This document shows, one piece after another, positions 37,628-46,551 of a stretch of 63,719 bases of DNA. Origin of the DNA: Oscillospiraceae bacterium (GTDB taxonomy: Bacteria > Bacillota > Clostridia > Oscillospirales > Acutalibacteraceae); the NCBI GenBank assembly GCA_015065935.1, contig SVPI01000007.1, positions 1 through 63,719 on the forward strand, given 5' to 3'. The notes under the pieces are model-generated. The model had not been told where the DNA came from, ran no database searches, and saw only the letters and a list, made by a program, of their open reading frames with translations. The translations under genes and the position numbers were made by a program. The number at the start of each line of letters is the position of its first letter. Positions within the stretch are counted from its first letter, which is position 1.

Positions 37628-38836
37628 ATGGCACTGATTGTAAAAAAATTCGGCGGCAGTTCGGTTGCCAACGCCGAAAGAGTAATGAATGTTGCCAACA
37701 TAATCGTTGAGGATTATAAAAAGGGTAACGATGTTGTGGTTGTTGTTTCCGCTCAGGGTGACACCACCGATGATTTAATTGAAAAGGCAAAGGAAATTAA
37801 CCCCGAGGGCGCTTCCAAAAGAGAAATGGATATGCTACTTTCTGCAGGTGAGCAAATTTCTATCGCAATTCTTGCAATGGCAATTGAAAGACTCGGTTAC
37901 CCCGTTGTTTCCCTTCTCGGTTGGCAGGCAGGCTTTGAAACCGATTCTAACTATTCCCTTGCCAGAATTAAGCGCGTAAACCCCGAAAGGCTTCGCGCCG
38001 AGCTTTCCAAAAAACACATTGTAATTGTTGCCGGCTTCCAGGGTGTTAACCGTTACGATGATATCACCACCTTAGGTCGCGGCGGCTCCGATACCTCCGC
38101 CGTTGCCATTGCCGCAACGCTCCACGCTGACCTTTGTCAGATTTACACCGATGTTGACGGCGTTTACACCGCCGACCCCCGTAAAGTGCCCACCGCACAA
38201 AAAATGAATGAAATTACCTATAACGAGATGTTAGAGCTTGCAACTCTCGGTGCACAGGTTTTAAATAACCGCTCGGTTGAAATGGCAAAAAAATATAATG
38301 TTGAACTTGAGGTTCTTTCAAGTTTAGAGAGAAAACCCGGTACAATTGTAAAGGAGATTGTTAAAATGGAAAAAATGTTAATTCGTGGCGTTGCCAGTGA
38401 TAAAAATGTATCCCGCATTTCGGTTGTAGGTTTAAAGGATACCCCCGGTGTTGCTTTTAAACTCTTTAATGAACTTGCCCAGGCTAAGGTTAATGTTGAT
38501 ATTATTCTGCAGTCGGTTGGCCGTGACGGCACAAAGGATATTTCCTTCACCGTTGCAACAGAGCAGTATCCCTTGGCTATTGCCGCTATCGAAAAGTTAA
38601 AGGATTCCCTTAACTATCAAAAAATCGTTCACGATGAGAAGGTTGCCAAGGTTTCCATTGTTGGCTCGGGTATGGAAAGCCATCCCGGCGTTGCCGCTAA
38701 AATGTTTGAAGCCCTCTTTGATGCAGGCATCAACATTCAGATGATTTCCACCAGCGAAATCAAAATTTCGGTTCTTATCGACATTGCCGACAACGACCAC
38801 GCTGTTACCGCAATCCACGATAAGTTTATTGGTTAA
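37628..38836 (+). CDS. lysC: Aspartate kinase
   Basis: It phosphorylates aspartate, the first step to lysine, threonine and methionine. KKFGGSSVANAERV (5-18) is the ATP-binding signature; TLGRGGSDTSAVAIAA follows near 150. Two ACT domains end the 402-aa protein (VVGLKDTPGVAFKLFNELA and VGSGMESHPGVAAKMFEAL), giving feedback control by lysine and/or threonine. It follows hom by 13 bp and ends at a strong terminator. Confidence 0.97.
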   Translation: MALIVKKFGGSSVANAERVMNVANIIVEDYKKGNDVVVVVSAQGDTTDDLIEKAKEINPEGASKREMDMLLSAGEQISIAILAMAIERLGYPVVSLLGWQAGFETDSNYSLARIKRVNPERLRAELSKKHIVIVAGFQGVNRYDDITTLGRGGSDTSAVAIAATLHADLCQIYTDVDGVYTADPRKVPTAQKMNEITYNEMLELATLGAQVLNNRSVEMAKKYNVELEVLSSLERKPGTIVKEIVKMEKMLIRGVASDKNVSRISVVGLKDTPGVAFKLFNELAQAKVNVDIILQSVGRDGTKDISFTVATEQYPLAIAAIEKLKDSLNYQKIVHDEKVAKVSIVGSGMESHPGVAAKMFEALFDAGINIQMISTSEIKISVLIDIADNDHAVTAIHDKFIG

Positions 38837-38843
38837 TTAAATG

Positions 38844-38885
38844 AAAAAAATCAGACCCCGTGAGCTTCCTCACGGGGTCTTTAAT
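38844..38885. terminator. Two-way terminator between lysC and the glycosidase gene
   Basis: AGACCCCGTGAG (38853-38864) and CTCACGGGGTCT (38869-38880) form a perfect 12-bp stem with loop CTTC, with A-run and T-run on the two sides. Confidence 0.93.
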
Positions 38886-40565
38886 TTATTCACTGTCTTT
38901 AAGACCGTTTCCGCTTCTATCGATAGAGAGAACCTTGTAATAATTACCTTTCACATTAAGTATCGCGGCGTTATCAAGATAACGGGCTGAAAAATCAAGA
39001 CTTGTGTCAACAGTGGACGCAATCTGATTTTCAAATGACGGTTTGAAATCAGGGGTTTTTCCACGGTACACGCGGTAATAGCAATGCTCCTCATCGCTCA
39101 CCTCTTTCCAGGTTAGCAGGTTTCCTTTTCTTACAACCTTTTTAGCATAAACCTCACCTTTCTTGGTTTTATAATCCGTCGTAAAAACGGTAAAGGATTG
39201 GGGTAAAAGCGTATATTCGATTTCTCCGATATCTTTAAAATCAAGTGTTGCAGAGGGTGGTTGCAGGTCGCCGAATTCATTAACGCAAACATTATTGCTA
39301 TCATATTCATACACTCTAAGGGGTTGCTGTTTTTCTATGTGTTTAAGGTTTAAATTCAATTTTATCGGTGTAGGTTCGGTATGTCGGTTAACAACGGCAA
39401 CACTTATACTTCCGTCACGGTTTAAAAGTGCTGTCATACGCAATAAGGAATCATTGTTTTCAATTTCAAGCACCTTTGCATTGCGTTTACAATATTTAGC
39501 AATCAGTCCTATGCACCAATACATTTCACGAACGGAATAGTCCCCATCATCCTCCCATTTCATAAGTCCGTATTTATTGTACTTAACATCCTGTGTTTCG
39601 GAGACATAGGGTTCACACATAGCCCATTTTTCAGCATATGGATCGCGCTGGGCATAATGGCAATTATAGGGGTCGGGATAATCGACATATGTCCAAAGAG
39701 CCATTGCAAAAACGCCTGCATTAATGGCAGCCAATGCCGATTCGGCATACATCAGCGCAGCTTTAGCACCCTGACCGATATGATTATAAATATTAACATC
39801 CTTAATTACGCCGTTGTAGTGCTTCCAGGCATCCTCTCTTCTGAGTCCGAATTCACCAAGAATAAACCTTTTTCCGTCACACTTACAGCATTTAACACTC
39901 GTTTCATAACAAAGATTATAAAACCACTCGTAAAAATCCAAATCGTCAATGCCGTAATTCATCACATAAATATGCAGGCAAAACTCTTCTGTTATGCGTT
40001 GCATATTTTCAATGGCATAATCAAGGGTCCACCAATTTTCTCCACTTGCCGCATCGGTGGAGAGCAGTCCTATGCGCAAGCCGCGTTTTTGGAATGCGCT
40101 ATATAGCATTTCGTGATATTTTTTAAAAAGCGGAAGGTTTACAAGCAACCCTCCCCAATCCTTCATAGAAAGTTCATTTGAAAAGCAATAGTAACGAAGT
40201 TGTTTAACATTTCTTTCGTTTATTAAATAATCAATATTCTCTGCAACCTTTTCAGCATATTTCATACGCTCTTTATCGGAAAAATGGCATTCTCCTTTAG
40301 CGCAGGCAAAATATATGGGGGTATCGGTCCACTTTTGCATTTTTTCATAATATTCGGCGAATGCATCCATATGCTCCTTTGACCAATTTGCATATCCGCC
40401 GAATGTGCGCATAAAACCGGGAGACATTTCGCGATAGCATTTGCAAATTTTTTGATTAAAATGCTCCCTTTCTATTATGGGATAAAGCATTGCTTCGTTA
40501 TTGTGGAAACCGAAACCGCCAAAATAGGTGGGAAAATCACCTTTTGTTATTTTTATTTCAACCAA
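38886..40565 (-). CDS. Putative clan GH-A glycoside hydrolase, family not assigned
   Basis: A 559-aa cytoplasmic protein with no signal peptide. The first ~370 residues look like a TIM-barrel glycosidase: an Asn-Glu pair at 130-131 (CFSNELSM) fits the acid/base, and Glu238 in FILGEFGLRRE fits the nucleophile, a spacing of 107 typical of clan A (GH5/39-like). A beta-sandwich (about 370-460) and a fibronectin-like tail (YYRVYRGKTPDF) follow. Several RYY/WTYVDYPDPYNCHY stretches are rich in aromatic residues, suited to sugar binding. The substrate is unknown. A divergent AraC regulator 163 bp away probably controls it. Confidence 0.75.
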   Translation of the reverse strand: MVEIKITKGDFPTYFGGFGFHNNEAMLYPIIEREHFNQKICKCYREMSPGFMRTFGGYANWSKEHMDAFAEYYEKMQKWTDTPIYFACAKGECHFSDKERMKYAEKVAENIDYLINERNVKQLRYYCFSNELSMKDWGGLLVNLPLFKKYHEMLYSAFQKRGLRIGLLSTDAASGENWWTLDYAIENMQRITEEFCLHIYVMNYGIDDLDFYEWFYNLCYETSVKCCKCDGKRFILGEFGLRREDAWKHYNGVIKDVNIYNHIGQGAKAALMYAESALAAINAGVFAMALWTYVDYPDPYNCHYAQRDPYAEKWAMCEPYVSETQDVKYNKYGLMKWEDDGDYSVREMYWCIGLIAKYCKRNAKVLEIENNDSLLRMTALLNRDGSISVAVVNRHTEPTPIKLNLNLKHIEKQQPLRVYEYDSNNVCVNEFGDLQPPSATLDFKDIGEIEYTLLPQSFTVFTTDYKTKKGEVYAKKVVRKGNLLTWKEVSDEEHCYYRVYRGKTPDFKPSFENQIASTVDTSLDFSARYLDNAAILNVKGNYYKVLSIDRSGNGLKDSE

Positions 40566-40608
40566 TGCCGTTTTCTCCTTTGTTGCTTCATAAAAAATTC
40601 TATAATTT

Positions 40609-40696
40609 AATTATATTTGTCTTAAATCCTTTTCCAATCAATTATATTTGTTTATTGTTTCATTATATTGACTTTTCTTGTGATTAAATTTATAAT
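40609..40696. promoter_or_regulatory. Divergent promoter region with a 12-bp direct repeat
   Basis: Plus-strand promoter for the AraC gene: TTGACT (40668-40673), 17 bp, TATAAT (40691-40696). Minus-strand promoter for the glycosidase: TTGGAA (40632-40637), 16 bp, TATAAT (40610-40615). AATTATATTTGT occurs at 40609-40620 and again at 40640-40651, 31 bp apart (about three helical turns). One copy lies on the minus -10 and the other just outside the -35, a likely AraC-type operator pair. Confidence 0.65.
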
Positions 40697-40727
40697 AAAA
40701 GCAACACCTACAAAAGGAGGAAACGCC

Positions 40728-41537
40728 TTGGATTTTACAATTCTTGAAGCAAGAAATTTTGTGTCGACTAGCGAAATCTCCATATCACGAACCGTTAAGA
40801 ATTATGAAATAGATATGGAATGTTCCTCTGGCAGAATTTACTCTTATGGCGGCTTTAACGAATATCGTCTTTCCTTTGGTGATGTTCTTATTAAAAAGCC
40901 AAACACTATTGCCAGTGCCAAAGGCGAACAAAATTCTTATCTTCTTACCCTTGATTTCAGTAGTGGCGGCAGTATCGAAAACTATTCCAGAACTATACCC
41001 GGCGCAATTCAGCCACCATTTGAAAATGAGTTGATATCTCGTCTTGAACCCATAATCCATCCTTATCATATTAACGACATTATTAGTATTTATCAAAAAC
41101 TAGTCTCCCTTCCTAACCGCAACTGTGCCCCGGCAAAAGAACTCGTACATGAACTTATTTATCTTTTAAATGCGGAAATTTCAAAAAAAAATTACGAAAC
41201 ATTAAAACCTACCGAATCCTTTGCCCAAACCATTATGACTTATTTAAGTGAGCATTTAAGCGACCGTGTAACTCTTGATGACCTTTCGCGTTTGATTCAC
41301 TTGGAAAAGAGCTATTTGCTGCGACTTTTTCGTAATCAAACAGGCAAAACCCCTATTGAAGCACTTATAGAAATGCGCCTTGCCAAGGCGTCAGACTTAA
41401 TTACTTCAACCGATTTGAATGTTTATGAGATTGCCGCGCATTGCGGGTATACCACTGCTTCTTTTTTTATCACAGCATACAAAAAGCACTATGGGATAAC
41501 CCCTGAAGCACACCGACAAATGTTAAGAAAAAAATAA
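40728..41537 (+). CDS. AraC-family transcriptional regulator
   Basis: The start is TTG at 40728, behind a perfect AAAGGAGG; earlier codons would overlap the promoter. The 269-aa protein has an N-terminal cupin-like sensor region and a C-terminal pair of helix-turn-helix motifs (VTLDDLSRLIHLEKSYLLRLF and LNVYEIAAHCGYTTASFFI, ending KKHYGITPEAHRQ). It probably activates the divergent glycosidase gene in response to a sugar. It ends at a terminator shared with the lipoprotein gene at 41594. Confidence 0.9.
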   Translation: MDFTILEARNFVSTSEISISRTVKNYEIDMECSSGRIYSYGGFNEYRLSFGDVLIKKPNTIASAKGEQNSYLLTLDFSSGGSIENYSRTIPGAIQPPFENELISRLEPIIHPYHINDIISIYQKLVSLPNRNCAPAKELVHELIYLLNAEISKKNYETLKPTESFAQTIMTYLSEHLSDRVTLDDLSRLIHLEKSYLLRLFRNQTGKTPIEALIEMRLAKASDLITSTDLNVYEIAAHCGYTTASFFITAYKKHYGITPEAHRQMLRKK

Positions 41538-41550
41538 GTCATTTCCTACA

Positions 41551-41594
41551 AAACAAAAAACCGCAAGGAATTTTGCATTCCTTACGGTTTTTCT
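41551..41594. terminator. Two-way terminator between AraC and lipoprotein copy 1
   Basis: AAACCGCAAGGAAT (41558-41571) pairs with ATTCCTTACGGTTT (41577-41590) with one mismatch; A-run and T-run flank it. Confidence 0.88.
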
Positions 41595-42094
41595 CATTTC
41601 ATTATACTCACATTGCTGAATTCTGCCGTCAGGGCGGCAGAGGGAATTTCGGCGCTAATGGGAAATCCCGATTCGGTTAAGGCGATTTTATAATATTTAT
41701 CATTTTCTGCCGATTCAATAAAAAAGGTGTTATCCTGAGTTTTTACCTGCGGATTTCTGTAAACGGCGTCGGAAATTGCGCTATACAGAACCTCAGCAAC
41801 ACCTGCAAAGGGAAGCTTTTCGGTTTTGGGAGAATAGGTCAGACCCAAAAACTCGGCAGTTAAGGATTCCTTTTCCACTGTCAGTTTCATTCCCTTTATC
41901 GTTTCAGGCTCATTCACTGTAAGGGTCAGAACACCCTCCTTTGACATCTGCCCCGAACAACAGAAAACCTCATTATAAAAGGTCAGCTTTGTTTCAAAGG
42001 TTATTCCGGTTAAAACGGGCTTAACATTTGCAGCCGTGCCTGCACAGCCGCAAAGGAAAACAAGAGAAAAAACAAGCGATAAAATTCTTTTCAA
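41594..42094 (-). CDS. Lipoprotein of unknown function, copy 1
   Basis: A 166-aa lipoprotein (signal MKRILSLVFSLVFLCGC, lipidated at Cys17) of unknown function. It is rich in beta-type segments, has a CC pair at about 44-45 (EVFCCSG) and the repeated pattern GLTYSPKTEKLPFAGVAEVLYSAISDAVYRNPQVK. It is about 80% identical to the gene at 46051-46551 over the full length. The first 16 codons and the upstream 26 bp are exactly the same in both copies, including 17 bp from the 3' end of nnr. The upstream region here has no intact nnr, so this copy is a duplicate. Confidence 0.85.
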   Translation of the reverse strand: MKRILSLVFSLVFLCGCAGTAANVKPVLTGITFETKLTFYNEVFCCSGQMSKEGVLTLTVNEPETIKGMKLTVEKESLTAEFLGLTYSPKTEKLPFAGVAEVLYSAISDAVYRNPQVKTQDNTFFIESAENDKYYKIALTESGFPISAEIPSAALTAEFSNVSIMK

Positions 42095-42120
42095 TGCGCT
42101 TCTCTACCCTTCAAGGTTTT
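42042..42120. repeat. 79-bp perfect direct repeat, copy 1
   Basis: Bases 42042-42120 are identical to 46499-46577. They cover the 5' part of the lipoprotein gene plus 17 bp that encode the end of nnr at the other site. Identity drops at once on both sides. Confidence 0.9.
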
Positions 42121-42207
42121 GCAACGAGAAAGCATACAAATTTATCTGAAAAACCAATTCATCCCTAAGAACAACACCCGAATTCCACGGGGGTTATTTT
42201 TTTGGTT

Positions 42208-43188
42208 TTATTCGCTAATTACCTTAAGCACAACTTTGCCAACGTTTTCTCCACGCTCTAAAATTGCATGGGCTTCCTCGGCCTTTTCAATGGGCAAAAT
42301 TTTGTAAATTGAAGGTTTAATTGCGCCGCTTTCTATTTTGGGCCACACCTTTTTTACTAATTCGCTTAAAATAAATGCTTTAAATTCGGGAGTGCGGTTT
42401 CTAAGCATTGAACCAACAAGGTGCAGTCCTTTAGTAAGCAAGGGGCGAAGCTGAACATTGGTCTCAATTCCAGCAAGAGTAGAAATCACAATCCAATAAC
42501 CGCCTCGCGCCATAAAAGGCAAACTTTTACCCAAAGTCTCACCCGAAAGGCAATCCATTGAAACGTTAACCGGATGCCCGTTTTGCTCTTCTCTTTCAAG
42601 AAGTTCAGCAACGTTTTGGGTTGCGGAATTTATGATGACGTCGGCACCGAGAGGCTTGATTTTTTCGGCAATTTCATCAGATAAAATCGATGTTATAACC
42701 CTTGCTCCAAAGGCTTTTGCCATTGGAATGGCAACACTTGCAAGGCCGCTTGCCCCTGCGGGAATAAAAGCGGTTTGACCTTCCTCTAAATGACCTTCGA
42801 TAAACAAATTAAGATAAGATGTAGCATAGGCTTCGGGGAGTGCCGAAGCTTCTTCCATTGTAAGTCCTTTGGGTACAGGCATAAGCATATCGTATTTAAC
42901 CGAAACATACTCGGCATAACCACCGCCACCTAAAAGTGCACAAACCTTATCGCCGAGTTTCCAGTTAGTAACCTTTGCACCAATCTCAACAATTTCACCC
43001 GCAATTTCAAGCCCCATCCACTCAGGGCATCCTACAGGAGAAGGGTATTTCCCCTGCCTTTGAAGCAAATCGGCGCGGTTTAGAGCGGCGGCGTGAATTT
43101 TAACAAGCACCTCGTCATCTTTTATAACAGGATCGGCAACATCACTCCACACAAGATTTTTGTTTTCATCTACAAGCATTGCTTTCAT
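42208..43188 (-). CDS. Zinc-less alcohol dehydrogenase / quinone oxidoreductase family
   Basis: A 326-aa NADPH-type oxidoreductase of the medium-chain family, QOR/PIG3 branch. AALNRADLLQRQGKYPSP (33-50), GLEIAGEIVEIGAKVTNWKLGDKVCALLGGGGYAEY and the nucleotide-binding AGASGLASVAIPMAKAFGARVI are characteristic. The structural zinc cysteines are missing, as in quinone reductases. It follows the Gfo/Idh gene with a 23-bp overlap and ends the four-gene cassette. The substrate is unknown. Confidence 0.88.
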   Translation of the reverse strand: MKAMLVDENKNLVWSDVADPVIKDDEVLVKIHAAALNRADLLQRQGKYPSPVGCPEWMGLEIAGEIVEIGAKVTNWKLGDKVCALLGGGGYAEYVSVKYDMLMPVPKGLTMEEASALPEAYATSYLNLFIEGHLEEGQTAFIPAGASGLASVAIPMAKAFGARVITSILSDEIAEKIKPLGADVIINSATQNVAELLEREEQNGHPVNVSMDCLSGETLGKSLPFMARGGYWIVISTLAGIETNVQLRPLLTKGLHLVGSMLRNRTPEFKAFILSELVKKVWPKIESGAIKPSIYKILPIEKAEEAHAILERGENVGKVVLKVISE

Positions 43189-44194
43189 AACAGTTTTCTC
43201 CTTTAAAAAATCTTACCCCACCTACGATTTTATCTAAAACCTCCTGCACTGCATATTCGTGCTCATAGGTATAGGGATTTTCCTTTGCGCCTTTTATATA
43301 ATCATAAAAATCCTGCATCATGTCATCGTATCGACATTCCATAGGAATTTCTTTGATTTCCACATTTTGTTTTAAATCCTCGTAAGGATTTGGGGCAATC
43401 TCCAAACTTGAAAAGGTTATTTGAGTTGGGTTTTCAAGTGGCATTATATTAACTGTGCCCTTACTACCCGAAACAAAAAGTTGGCGTCTCCCCCAACCGT
43501 TGACCTCAACCGAAGAAACAAAAATTCGGGCAAGAGCCTTTTTGTATTCCAACACTGCAAGATTGTTATCCTCAACCTCCACCCCATCAAGACCCGTTTG
43601 CTTTAAAAAAGAACTGATTTTTTCAGGTTTTCCCAACATATACACAATAAGGTCCACAAGATGACTGCCTAAAATATACATAATTCCGCCGCCGAAATTT
43701 TTAAGCCAAGTTCTGTATTCACAGCTGTGACAGGTGCTCATTTCAGCATTCACCGAAACAATTTCTCCAAGTTCCCCGTTTTTTATAAGTTCGAAACATT
43801 TTTGAACGGCAGGGTTATATCGGTACATATAACCAAGCTGAACTACAAGATTTTTAGCCTTTGCAGTATCGAGCAAGTGCTTATACTCTAAAAGAGTTCC
43901 GCTTGCCGGCTTGTCCATATGTATGTGCTTTCCTGCATCAATGCACTTTTGTGCAATTTCGGTCAAATTCCAAACATCGGTTTCTATAAGTAAGGCATCG
44001 CATTTTTTAATCAATTCATCGGTAGAATATCTTTTTAGTCCCTCATAGCCTTTTAAATTTCCGCGTTTTTTTATCCATTCTTCGTTATCCTCGGCAAAAC
44101 CTATAACCTCAAATAACTCGGGGAATTTTCTAACCGCTAACATCTTCCCTTCCCCGTGATTGTGCCCTATGCCGATTTGACCTATTTTAATCAT
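43166..44194 (-). CDS. Gfo/Idh/MocA-family oxidoreductase
   Basis: A sugar- or inositol-type dehydrogenase. The start is the ATG at 44194 (MIKIGQIGIGHNHGEGK), behind GGGGAG, giving 342 aa; earlier codons would run into the EamA gene. The catalytic Asp/Lys dyad motif HMDKPASGT lies near 91-99. YMYRYNP near 122 is the family loop. It lies between the EamA transporter (8-bp overlap) and the alcohol dehydrogenase, so the three may take up and oxidise one small metabolite. Confidence 0.9.
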   Translation of the reverse strand: MIKIGQIGIGHNHGEGKMLAVRKFPELFEVIGFAEDNEEWIKKRGNLKGYEGLKRYSTDELIKKCDALLIETDVWNLTEIAQKCIDAGKHIHMDKPASGTLLEYKHLLDTAKAKNLVVQLGYMYRYNPAVQKCFELIKNGELGEIVSVNAEMSTCHSCEYRTWLKNFGGGIMYILGSHLVDLIVYMLGKPEKISSFLKQTGLDGVEVEDNNLAVLEYKKALARIFVSSVEVNGWGRRQLFVSGSKGTVNIMPLENPTQITFSSLEIAPNPYEDLKQNVEIKEIPMECRYDDMMQDFYDYIKGAKENPYTYEHEYAVQEVLDKIVGGVRFFKGENCYESNACR

Positions 44195-45089
44195 TTGCTT
44201 TTCTCCCCTTGTGATGCCCGATAATAATTCCGGCCGAAATAAGTATAAAGGCAATCAGATATTGCCATTTAAAAATATTTTCTTTTAAAATGATTGCTCC
44301 AAAAACACAAGCAAATAACGGCTCCGCAAATTTAATAATAAACAGCTTGGAAAGCTCAGAAGTTCTTAAAATATAATACCAAAGTGTATATGCAATAATC
44401 GACGCAATGCAAATATATGTAAAAACAGCAATAAGTTTCCCGTTTATTTGAGGAATTGTTCCTCCGAGAATAATTGCGACAATTAATAACACTACCCCAC
44501 CGAAAAATTGTGAAATTCCTGTTATCCATAACGCTGAACACTTTTGAGAAGACCTACGGCTGATAATATTCTGAACAACCGTGCAAATTGAAGCACAAAG
44601 AATGAGTAAATCGCCAAAAGAAACCGATAGATTGTTTTTTGAAAAATTTATGGCAATAATGCCGCAAAACCCAATTACTGCTCCTATAATTTTATAAATA
44701 CTAAATCTTTCATCCTTAAAAAAAAGAAAAGAAAAGCAAATATAAATTAAGGAAGCAGACTGTTTTAATAATGCTGTTTTTGAACTATCGGTAGTTGATA
44801 AACCGATATATGTGCAAGCATAATGCAAAACAATTGCAAAAAGTCCGATTAGTAAAATATTGCCTATGGATTTTATTGATGGTGTACCAACGGCTTTACT
44901 CCTTAAAAGGCAGTATAGAGAAACTAACCCACCACAGACAGTAAACCGCGCTGCCGCAAACATCAGAATATCCGCAACTGAAGCAGAATCTATTCCTGAA
45001 TATACATATCCTAATTTCACAAAAGGAAAAAGACTTCCCCATAACGCCATTACTATAAGCGATAAAAATATTGTTTTACCTTTTTTCAC
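44187..45089 (-). CDS. EamA/DMT-family transporter
   Basis: A ten-helix inner-membrane transporter with two EamA repeats; MALWGSLFPFVKLGYVY at the start of repeat 1 and KDERFSIYKIIGAVIGFCGIIAINFSK between repeats are typical. I choose the GTG at 45089, 9 nt after GGAG (300 aa). The TTG at 45104 overlaps the site. It is the first gene of a three-gene unit, divergent from AraC at 45249. Confidence 0.9.
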   Translation of the reverse strand: MKKGKTIFLSLIVMALWGSLFPFVKLGYVYSGIDSASVADILMFAAARFTVCGGLVSLYCLLRSKAVGTPSIKSIGNILLIGLFAIVLHYACTYIGLSTTDSSKTALLKQSASLIYICFSFLFFKDERFSIYKIIGAVIGFCGIIAINFSKNNLSVSFGDLLILCASICTVVQNIISRRSSQKCSALWITGISQFFGGVVLLIVAIILGGTIPQINGKLIAVFTYICIASIIAYTLWYYILRTSELSKLFIIKFAEPLFACVFGAIILKENIFKWQYLIAFILISAGIIIGHHKGRKAND

Positions 45090-45157
45090 TAAAATTTTCT
45101 CCAATCAAAAACCGTTCCTTTAAATTTACAATAACACAGCAAAGCCATTAACAAAAT

Positions 45158-45227
45158 AGCATATTTGATATTTTTAGCAAATTTGATACTATTTTATTGA
45201 CTTACATTTTAAGTTATGCTATATAAT
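45158..45227. promoter_or_regulatory. Divergent control region with two 13-bp repeats
   Basis: AGCATATTTGATA (45158-45170) and AGCAAATTTGATA (45176-45188) are direct repeats 18 bp apart. A plus-strand promoter follows: TTGACT (45197-45202) with TATATA or TATAAT at 45220-45227 (spacing 17 or 19). They are candidate binding sites for the AraC protein encoded at 45249. Confidence 0.6.
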
Positions 45228-45248
45228 ATCTTATAAAGAGGTGATTTT

Positions 45249-46028
45249 GTGCAATATGATTTTTTATCAGATTTGATTATAAATGATATTAGGGTTGCCA
45301 CAACATCTTTTACGGAAACAGGGGCATGTGCCAGTAGAAGAAATCGCTCGAACTGGGCAATTTTGCTTAAATTTGAAGGGCAGACAATTTACCAAATACC
45401 TAGTGGTGAAGAGTTTATTTCTAACATAGACAATATTGTAGTTTTGCCAAAAGGTTGCTCTTATAAATGGAAGTGTACTAAAGCGGGACATTTTATTGTT
45501 ATCGAATTTGATGCCGACAAAAGTTATGATAATATCATTGTATTTAAAGATGTAAACGGTGAAAAATTTTTAAAGGCAATGCAAGAAGTTGAACATTGCT
45601 ACTTAGCCAAAAGTCCAACATATAAACTTAAAGAATTGAGGAGTTTATATGGGCTCTTTGCTGATTTGCTTGAACAGGAACAAAAGAATTATATTCCACA
45701 CAGCAAAGAGCAACGGCTCTCACCCGCTGTTGAATATATCACAAAAAATTATGATAAAAATATTACAAACGCCCAGCTTGCAAAACTAACGGGGCTTTCG
45801 GAGGTTTATTTTAGAAAACTCTTTAAGGAAATCTATAAAACCTCTCCCATAAACTTTGTGCATGAATTGCGGGTGAAAAAAGCAAAGGCAATGCTAAAAA
45901 CCGATTACAGTCGCATTACTGACATTGCATTAGCACTTGGTTACTGTGATATTTATGACTTTTCAAGAGATTTTAAAAAGCATACAGGCTTTTCTCCTAA
46001 AGAATACGCAAAGACCTCCCGAAAATAG
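45249..46028 (+). CDS. AraC-family transcriptional regulator
   Basis: A 259-aa regulator starting with GTG behind AAAGAGGTGA. The N-terminal sensor domain resembles a cupin (IYQIPSGEEFISNIDNIVVLPKGCSYKW). The C-terminal DNA-binding part has NITNAQLAKLTGLSEVYFRKLF and YSRITDIALALGYCDIYDFSRDFKKHTGFSPKEYAK. It is read away from the EamA-Gfo-ADH unit and probably controls it. It ends in a terminator immediately before lipoprotein copy 2, in the same arrangement as the AraC gene at 40728, although the two AraC proteins are not close relatives. Confidence 0.9.
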   Translation: MQYDFLSDLIINDIRVATTSFTETGACASRRNRSNWAILLKFEGQTIYQIPSGEEFISNIDNIVVLPKGCSYKWKCTKAGHFIVIEFDADKSYDNIIVFKDVNGEKFLKAMQEVEHCYLAKSPTYKLKELRSLYGLFADLLEQEQKNYIPHSKEQRLSPAVEYITKNYDKNITNAQLAKLTGLSEVYFRKLFKEIYKTSPINFVHELRVKKAKAMLKTDYSRITDIALALGYCDIYDFSRDFKKHTGFSPKEYAKTSRK

Positions 46029-46045
46029 TCGGGAGGTCTTTTTTT
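46011..46045 (+). terminator. Terminator of the AraC gene
   Basis: GACCTCCCGA (46013-46022) pairs with TCGGGAGGTC (46029-46038), followed by seven T. The stop codon lies inside the loop region. Confidence 0.92.
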
Positions 46046-46050
46046 AGCTA

Positions 46051-46551
46051 TTATTTCAATATACTAACATTGCTGAATTCTGCCGTCAGGGCGGCGGAGG
46101 GGATTTCCATAGAGACAGGAAAACCTGCTTCGGTTAAAATAATTTTATAATACTTATCATTTTCGGCAGATTCAATAAAGAATTTATTATCCTGCACCTT
46201 GACCTGTGGGTTTCTATAAAGAGCATCGGATAAAACAGAATAAAGCACCTGCGCCACATTAGCAAAAGGTAATTTTTCGGTTTTTGGGGTGTAGGTGAGC
46301 CCTTTAAATTCAGCAGACAAATGGTCTTTTTTTACCGTTATCTTCATTCCCTTAATTGTTTGGGGCTCGTTAACCCTTAAGGTAAGCTCCCCCTCCTTTG
46401 ATACAGCGCCCGAGCAACAGAACACCTCGTTATAAAAGGAAAGCCTAGCTTCAAAGGTTATTCCGCTTAAAACAGGTTTAACGTTTGTTGCTTTGGCCGC
46501 ACAGCCGCAAAGGAAAACAAGAGAAAAAACAAGCGATAAAATTCTTTTCAA
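46051..46551 (-). CDS. Lipoprotein of unknown function, copy 2
   Basis: A 166-aa paralogue of the gene at 41594, with the same signal peptide (MKRILSLVFSLVFLCGC) and the same length without indels. Differences are spread through the middle, while both ends are almost or fully identical, a pattern of recombination between copies. It directly follows nnr (9 bp), which is likely the original position. The function is unknown; a secreted beta-rich protein with two vicinal cysteines. Confidence 0.85.
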   Translation of the reverse strand: MKRILSLVFSLVFLCGCAAKATNVKPVLSGITFEARLSFYNEVFCCSGAVSKEGELTLRVNEPQTIKGMKITVKKDHLSAEFKGLTYTPKTEKLPFANVAQVLYSVLSDALYRNPQVKVQDNKFFIESAENDKYYKIILTEAGFPVSMEIPSAALTAEFSNVSILK

